Source: an uncultured Brachyspira sp.
GTDB taxonomy: Bacteria > Spirochaetota > Brachyspiria > Brachyspirales > Brachyspiraceae
NCBI GenBank assembly: GCA_934725655.1
Contig: CAKVCJ010000054.1
Location: 1-9,678 of the forward strand
DNA length: 9,678 bases
Direction of reading: 5' to 3'
Shown here: one piece after another, positions 6,678 to 9,678 of the stretch
Layout: each line of letters opens with the position of its first letter
How positions within the stretch are numbered: the first letter of the stretch is position 1
Program-made: the position numbers and the translations under genes
Notes under the pieces: model-generated
Seen by the model: the letters and a program-made list of their open reading frames with translations, nothing else
Databases searched by the model: none
Told to the model about the DNA's origin: nothing

Positions 6678-7415
6678 TTATCTATTTTCAAAATATTTCT
6701 CTATAAGCATGTCGTAAGTGCCATTTTCTTTTATAGTATTTAGAGCATCATTAACTTTTTTAAGCAATTCGCTATCTTCTTTTCTCATAGCAATAGCATA
6801 TTCTTCGCTTTGAGAAGCGGTAAGAACTAATTTTAAATCATCATTTTTATTAAAATATTGCTTAGCAGGTTCATAATCCAAAACTACAGCATCTACTTTT
6901 TTACTTTTCAAAGCCAATATAGCCTCTGATGTAGCACCATATTTCTGAACATTTACATTAGACATCTCACTTACAATTAAGTCGCCTGTAAAACCTAATA
7001 CAACACCAACATTTTTACCTTGTAAATTATCAAAGCTGAAAATATCCTTATTGTCTCTATGAACTAATATAGATTGCTGACTGTTATAATAAGGCTCTGA
7101 AAAATTAACAAACTTCTTTCTCTCTTCATTTGCAGTCATACCAGCAATGATTATATCTATCTTTTTAGATTGTAAAGCAGGAAGAAGTCCGTCAAAAGCC
7201 ATATCTACAACTTCAATATCTTGCTTTATAATTTTAGCTATCTCATTCATTAAATCTATATCAAATCCAACAATATTTTCACCATCTCTATATTCAAAAG
7301 GTTCAAATTCAGCATTAGTGCCTACATAAAGTTTATTTTTTTTGGCAGAACAGCTTGTAATAGCCAATAAAGAAAATGTTAATAGTGCTGCTATAATTAT
7401 AATTCTTTTAAACAT
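6678..7415 (-). CDS. glnH: polar amino-acid-binding lipoprotein of the ABC importer
   Basis: This is a substrate-binding protein of the SBP_bac_3 family, tethered to the membrane by a lipid. The start chosen is ATG at 7415, giving 245 residues, because AGGAG lies seven bases upstream. A longer frame from ATG at 7460 would begin inside the promoter and bury the signal peptide. The N-terminus is a lipoprotein signal: FKR, a hydrophobic stretch, then the lipobox ITSC with Cys22. VGTNAEFEPFEY and GFDIDLMNEIA begin lobe one. GMTANEER (92-99) carries Arg99, the expected ligand for the substrate alpha-carboxylate. VVLDYEPA carries Asp180, the expected ligand for the alpha-amino group. These show an L-amino-acid site; side-chain preference (glutamine, basic or other) cannot be settled. 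It is the first gene of the three-gene importer operon. Confidence 0.9.
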   Translation of the reverse strand: MFKRIIIIAALLTFSLLAITSCSAKKNKLYVGTNAEFEPFEYRDGENIVGFDIDLMNEIAKIIKQDIEVVDMAFDGLLPALQSKKIDIIIAGMTANEERKKFVNFSEPYYNSQQSILVHRDNKDIFSFDNLQGKNVGVVLGFTGDLIVSEMSNVNVQKYGATSEAILALKSKKVDAVVLDYEPAKQYFNKNDDLKLVLTASQSEEYAIAMRKEDSELLKKVNDALNTIKENGTYDMLIEKYFENR

Positions 7416-7448
7416 TTTAAATCTCCTATTTTTTATATATAAAGCTAT

Positions 7449-7477
7449 ATAATAAAGCATTAATATATTTTTTACAA
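7449..7477 (-). promoter_or_regulatory. probable sigma-70 promoter of the glnHPQ operon
   Basis: On the minus strand TTGTAA (7477-7472), 17 bases, then TATTAT (7454-7449). Four of six -35 and five of six -10 positions match consensus with ideal spacing. The expected start near 7442 leaves about 27 bases of leader containing AGGAG. The AT-rich background lowers certainty. Confidence 0.5.
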
Positions 7478-7623
7478 TTTTTAAAACTAATAAAATGCTA
7501 TATTTTTAAAGAAATAAAAGTTTTAATATTTAAACAATAATCGAAAAAAAGCCTCTATTACAGAAAATATAAAAATAACTCAATATTTAAATTAATTTTA
7601 ATACAGCAAAGAAAAAAGTCAAG

Positions 7624-8163
7624 TTATTTTAAAATACGAGTCTTATATTTATCAAATAAAGTATTAGAAAAATCTGTATATTCTATTGCTTCTTTGATGC
7701 CTTTTAAATCTATGCTATATATATTTTTTGATTCTCTATACGGCTTTATTGACATTGTATCATGATTAATTAAATCTTTAAAAAAGTTAACTATTTCCTC
7801 TTCCTGAACTATTCCAAATGACGGAGAAACAGTATAAAGTATATCAAAATTATTTTTTTCTGAACGAACTATTGGTTCTATTTCTGTTGTTTGTTTATTA
7901 TCGAAATAATATGATATTACAGCATCATCATTATTAATTTTATCTTTATACCAAGTAATTGTGATGTTTAATTGCTCTTGTCTTGAAGCTATATATACTT
8001 CTAGCTTTTTATCAAGATTTAGAGACATTGTAACAGTTTTTTTATCTGTGCCGTCATATACAATGGTTTTTACCTTCCAATTATCATATTGCTTTGATGT
8101 AGCTATAGGGTATAGATTTAGAGCAAATAAAAATAATATAATTAATGTAATATTTTTTGTCAT
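7624..8163 (-). CDS. exported protein, possibly VasI/TagO-like fold
   Basis: This 179-residue protein starts with a Sec-type signal peptide: Lys3, a hydrophobic core at 5-17, and likely cleavage near PIA-TSK (20-24). There is no cysteine, so it is not a lipoprotein. The mature part is beta-rich, then partly helical: WKVKTIVYDG...KTVTMSLNL (29-50), LEVYIASRQEQLNITITWYKD (54-74), AVISYYFDNK (81-90), FFKDLINHDTMSIKPY (127-142) and IYSIDLKGIKEAI (148-160). The order of these elements (a W-x-x strand with 'kTVTMSL', a strand with an 'ITW' end, a 'YYFDN' strand, then 'DLKGIKEAI') recalls the periplasmic VasI/TagO family associated with type VI secretion, and more loosely IalB-like proteins. The match is by eye and no secretion genes are nearby, so treat it as a fold hint only. 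The ATG has GGGA nine bases upstream. It is divergent from the lipoprotein at 8356. Confidence 0.65.
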   Translation of the reverse strand: MTKNITLIILFLFALNLYPIATSKQYDNWKVKTIVYDGTDKKTVTMSLNLDKKLEVYIASRQEQLNITITWYKDKINNDDAVISYYFDNKQTTEIEPIVRSEKNNFDILYTVSPSFGIVQEEEIVNFFKDLINHDTMSIKPYRESKNIYSIDLKGIKEAIEYTDFSNTLFDKYKTRILK

Positions 8164-8355
8164 GATTTTTTATCCCAAAAATTAAAGTATACTATAATAT
8201 ACGAAATAAATTAAAAATAGTTTAACATATTATTTATATTATTATAGCTAATAAATTTGCAACACTATTTATATATTTTTTTTATATCATATGAGATATT
8301 TACATATAGAATATTATTTTAGTAAAAGAGAATATATAAAAGGATAATATAAAAA
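8164..8355. other. divergent intergenic region with candidate control sites
   Basis: These 192 very AT-rich bases separate two divergent exported-protein genes. A near-palindrome of 16 bases (14 symmetric) sits at 8187-8202. On the minus strand TTGCAA (8262-8257), 18 bases and TATAAA (8238-8233) is a possible promoter for the gene ending at 7624. The -35-like TTGCAA is itself palindromic. No convincing promoter pair is seen for the plus-strand gene, only a TATTAT at 8312-8317. Confidence 0.35.
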
Positions 8356-8850
8356 ATGATAAAAAAACTATTATTAATTATAATGATGGCAATAGTATTA
8401 TTATTAAGCTGCCGCAATAAAAAAACAACAGGAGTAGAATACAGCTCTGCATCATCATCTAATGAAACAAATACTAACGAAACTAACACAGAAGTAAATA
8501 ACAATAAAGAAGATATTATAAAACATGAAGGAACTTGGAATGGAAAACTAAAATCTGATAACACTCTTGAATATTTAATTTGGAAATTTGTAATAAAGAA
8601 TGATGCTTCTATAGATGTATATATATCAGGCTCTAGTTATCCAGAACATAGCTTATCTTTTGATAAAATTAATAATCCGAAAGAAAACACTTTAGAGTTC
8701 ACTATAACTGATGATTATACTTCTTATAAAACAATATCTACTTTCAATGCTGATAATTCTACTGCAGATGTTATTGTTGAAGTTAGTTTTACAGATGAAG
8801 AAAATTCAACTCCTGTATATTATAGAGGCACTATGACAAAAATAAATTAA
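8356..8850 (+). CDS. small lipoprotein with asparagine/threonine-rich linker
   Basis: I do not recognise a named family. The 164-residue product begins with a lipoprotein signal: Lys3-Lys4, a hydrophobic stretch 5-17, then lipobox LLSC with Cys19. Residues 20-52 form a flexible Ser/Asn/Thr-rich linker that includes NETNT twice in a row. The rest (about 55-164) is predicted beta-rich, from HEGTWNGKLK to PVYYRGTMTKIN, with alternating hydrophobic residues and no cysteine; the GTWNG...YRGTMT framing is reminiscent of small lipocalin-like or beta-sandwich lipoproteins. It would be anchored in the inner or outer membrane of a diderm. The ATG is preceded by AAAAGGA with a gap of about 11 bases. It is transcribed alone, between the divergent gene and the yifB-type gene. 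Confidence 0.82.
   Translation: MIKKLLLIIMMAIVLLLSCRNKKTTGVEYSSASSSNETNTNETNTEVNNNKEDIIKHEGTWNGKLKSDNTLEYLIWKFVIKNDASIDVYISGSSYPEHSLSFDKINNPKENTLEFTITDDYTSYKTISTFNADNSTADVIVEVSFTDEENSTPVYYRGTMTKIN
8461..8490 (+). repeat. imperfect 15-base tandem repeat in the lipoprotein linker
   Basis: Two adjacent 15-base units, each encoding Asn-Glu-Thr-Asn-Thr (residues 36-45). They differ at several synonymous positions, so the protein repeat is better preserved than the DNA. The position just after the lipid anchor suits a spacer of variable length. Confidence 0.6.
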
Positions 8851-8869
8851 TAAAAAAATAATATAAAAT

Positions 8870-8895
8870 CAAGGCTTAAAATTTTAAAAACTTTG
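8870..8895 (+). terminator. possible weak terminator after the lipoprotein gene
   Basis: CAAGG at 8870-8874 can pair with CTTTG at 8891-8895, and the inner TTAAAA with TTTTAA, leaving bulges. TTT follows. The stem is AT-rich and imperfect, so termination would be leaky. Confidence 0.3.
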
Positions 8896-8936
8896 TTTAA
8901 CTATATGCATAAAAAAATTAATAGGAGTATTATTTT

Positions 8937-9678
8937 ATGCATGCCAAAATATATTCAGAAGCTCTTTATGGTATAGAAGGCATACCAATAACTATAGAAG
9001 TAAATATATCCGAAGGCTTGCCTAAGTTTGATGTTGTGGGGCTTCCAGACCAGGCAGTTAATGAGGCAAAAGAGAGAGTAATTGCTGCAATAAATAACAG
9101 CGACAGATTTTTCCCGCCAAAGAGAATAACCATAAATTTAGCACCAGCAGATTTAAAGAAAACAGGAAGTATGTATGATTTGCCATTTGCTTTGGGTATA
9201 CTTTCATCGAGTGCACAATTATTTTTTTCTGATTTTATGGATAATACTATAATACTTGGAGAATTGGCATTAGATGGAAGTGTAAGAGAGGTAAAGGGAA
9301 TATTTTCAATGCTTTTGAATGCTAAAGAATTGGGAATAAAAAACGCTATTATACCTTTTAACAATATGGAAGAAGCAAATATTATTGAAGGACTTAATTT
9401 ATACCCTGTAAAAACACTTAAAGAAGCAATGGATGTTTCTGAAGGCAAAAAAGAAGCTATAATATCCAAAGGTAATTTTAATTTTACTTCTGATGATGAT
9501 GAAACAGTGGATTTTTCTGAAGTAAAGGGTCAGGAATATGCAAAGCGTGCTGCTATGATAGCTGCTGCAGGAGGACACAACTTTATAATGATAGGCTCAC
9601 CCGGCTGCGGTAAAACTTTAATAGCAAAAAGAATACCTACAATACTTCCTCCGCTCACTTTTGAAGAGGCTATTGAAG
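8937..9678 (+). CDS. comM: YifB/ComM-type AAA+ ATPase, N-terminal part (cut by window edge)
   Basis: This is the YifB family of magnesium-chelatase-like AAA+ ATPases. The Vibrio and Haemophilus member ComM is a hexameric branch-migration helicase that helps integrate incoming DNA during natural transformation; roles elsewhere are less clear. The first 247 codons of a protein that usually has about 500 are present. The N-terminal domain begins [22 protein letters not shown] and includes [22 protein letters not shown] (27-48), [20 protein letters not shown] (63-82) and [16 protein letters not shown] (106-121), as in Lon-like protease-fold domains of the family. The AAA+ domain starts at [14 protein letters not shown] (192-205), with AAAGGHN and Walker A GSPGCGKT (220-227). 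The ATG at 8937 has AGGAG nine bases upstream. The frame is intact to the window edge. Confidence 0.93.
   Translation, partial: MHAKIYSEALYGIEGIPITIEVNISEGLPKFDVVGLPDQAVNEAKERVIAAINNSDRFFPPKRITINLAPADLKKTGSMYDLPFALGILSSSAQLFFSDFMDNTIILGELALDGSVREVKGIFSMLLNAKELGIKNAIIPFNNMEEANIIEGLNLYPVKTLKEAMDVSEGKKEAIISKGNFNFTSDDDETVDFSEVKGQEYAKRAAMIAAAGGHNFIMIGSPGCGKTLIAKRIPTILPPLTFEEAIE

Noticed and set aside
6500..6706. 68-codon plus-strand open frame over the permease start and the gap beside it
   Set aside because: It is antisense to the permease and binding-protein ends and its hydrophobic, Ile/Tyr/Phe-rich product is what AT-rich antisense DNA gives by default.
7147..7329. 60-codon plus-strand open frame
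   Set aside because: It is entirely antisense to the binding-protein gene, with low-complexity Ser/Ile content and no motif.
7416..7460. 15-codon upstream extension of the binding-protein gene
   Set aside because: It would start inside the promoter spacer and displace the lipoprotein signal from the N-terminus; AGGAG favours the ATG at 7415.
7456..7499. 6-base inverted arms (AGCATT / AATGCT) flanking the -35 box of the glnHPQ promoter, possible operator
   Set aside because: Short arms 32 bases apart in AT-rich DNA are expected by chance, and there is no wider symmetry.
7416..7623. Riboswitch or T-box leader ahead of the amino-acid importer
   Set aside because: The gap has no G-C-rich helices, no T-box sequence and the predicted leader is only about 27 bases.
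7961..8185. 74-codon plus-strand open frame
   Set aside because: It is antisense to the signal-peptide gene at 7624-8163, which has a better start, signal sequence and composition.
8319..8564. 81-codon minus-strand open frame, very hydrophobic
   Set aside because: It is antisense to the lipoprotein gene; its hydrophobicity is the complement of Asn/Lys/Glu-rich coding sequence.
8966..9469. 167-codon minus-strand open frame
   Set aside because: It is antisense to the YifB/ComM reading frame, which has full family motifs and a Walker A.
1..9678. Insertion sequences, CRISPR arrays, tRNA or rRNA genes, prophage or toxin-antitoxin modules
   Set aside because: No terminal inverted repeats with a transposase, no regularly spaced repeats, no cloverleaf-type sequence, and no gene of these families was found on either strand.

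Overview
The window is a strongly AT-rich stretch of bacterial chromosome with short intergenic gaps. It most resembles an anaerobic host-associated spirochaete, probably Brachyspira. That placement rests on base composition, codon use full of A/T-ending codons, and the overall look of the proteins (a FlgN-like flagellar chaperone with a sigma-28-type promoter, many TPR/Sel1 proteins, small lipoproteins). No ribosomal RNA or other phylogenetic marker is present, so the genus is an inference. I see no mobile element, CRISPR array, tRNA, rRNA or prophage gene.

Left end (1-1000): the 5' part of selD (selenide, water dikinase) runs off the left edge on the minus strand. Divergent from it is a FlgN-like flagellar export chaperone gene on the plus strand, preceded by a well-spaced FliA-type promoter. 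A strong hairpin terminator at 953-983 separates this gene from the convergent minus-strand block.

Centre (1028-5025, all minus strand, transcribed right to left): exonuclease III with a perfect-consensus sigma-70 promoter; then a tight three-gene cluster of a STAS-domain protein, a YggT-family membrane protein and a 710-residue TPR/Sel1-repeat protein; then a 68-residue CxxC protein of the hybrid-cluster-protein-associated redox disulfide (DUF1858) family, which has its own near-perfect promoter.

Right-centre (5172-7460, minus strand): a complete polar amino-acid ABC importer in the order binding lipoprotein, permease, ATPase (glnH-glnP-glnQ type). The ATPase starts with GTG inside the end of the permease gene.

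Right end (7624-9678): a secreted protein of uncertain family on the minus strand, a divergent small lipoprotein on the plus strand, and the 5' part of a YifB/ComM-type AAA+ ATPase cut by the right edge.

Most of this is ordinary core-genome content. The parts most worth a second look are the sigma-28 promoter that supports the FlgN assignment, the STAS-YggT-TPR/Sel1 cluster, the orphan redox-disulfide protein, and the two exported proteins flanking 8164-8355. I did not find a convincing new defence, mobile or biosynthetic system.
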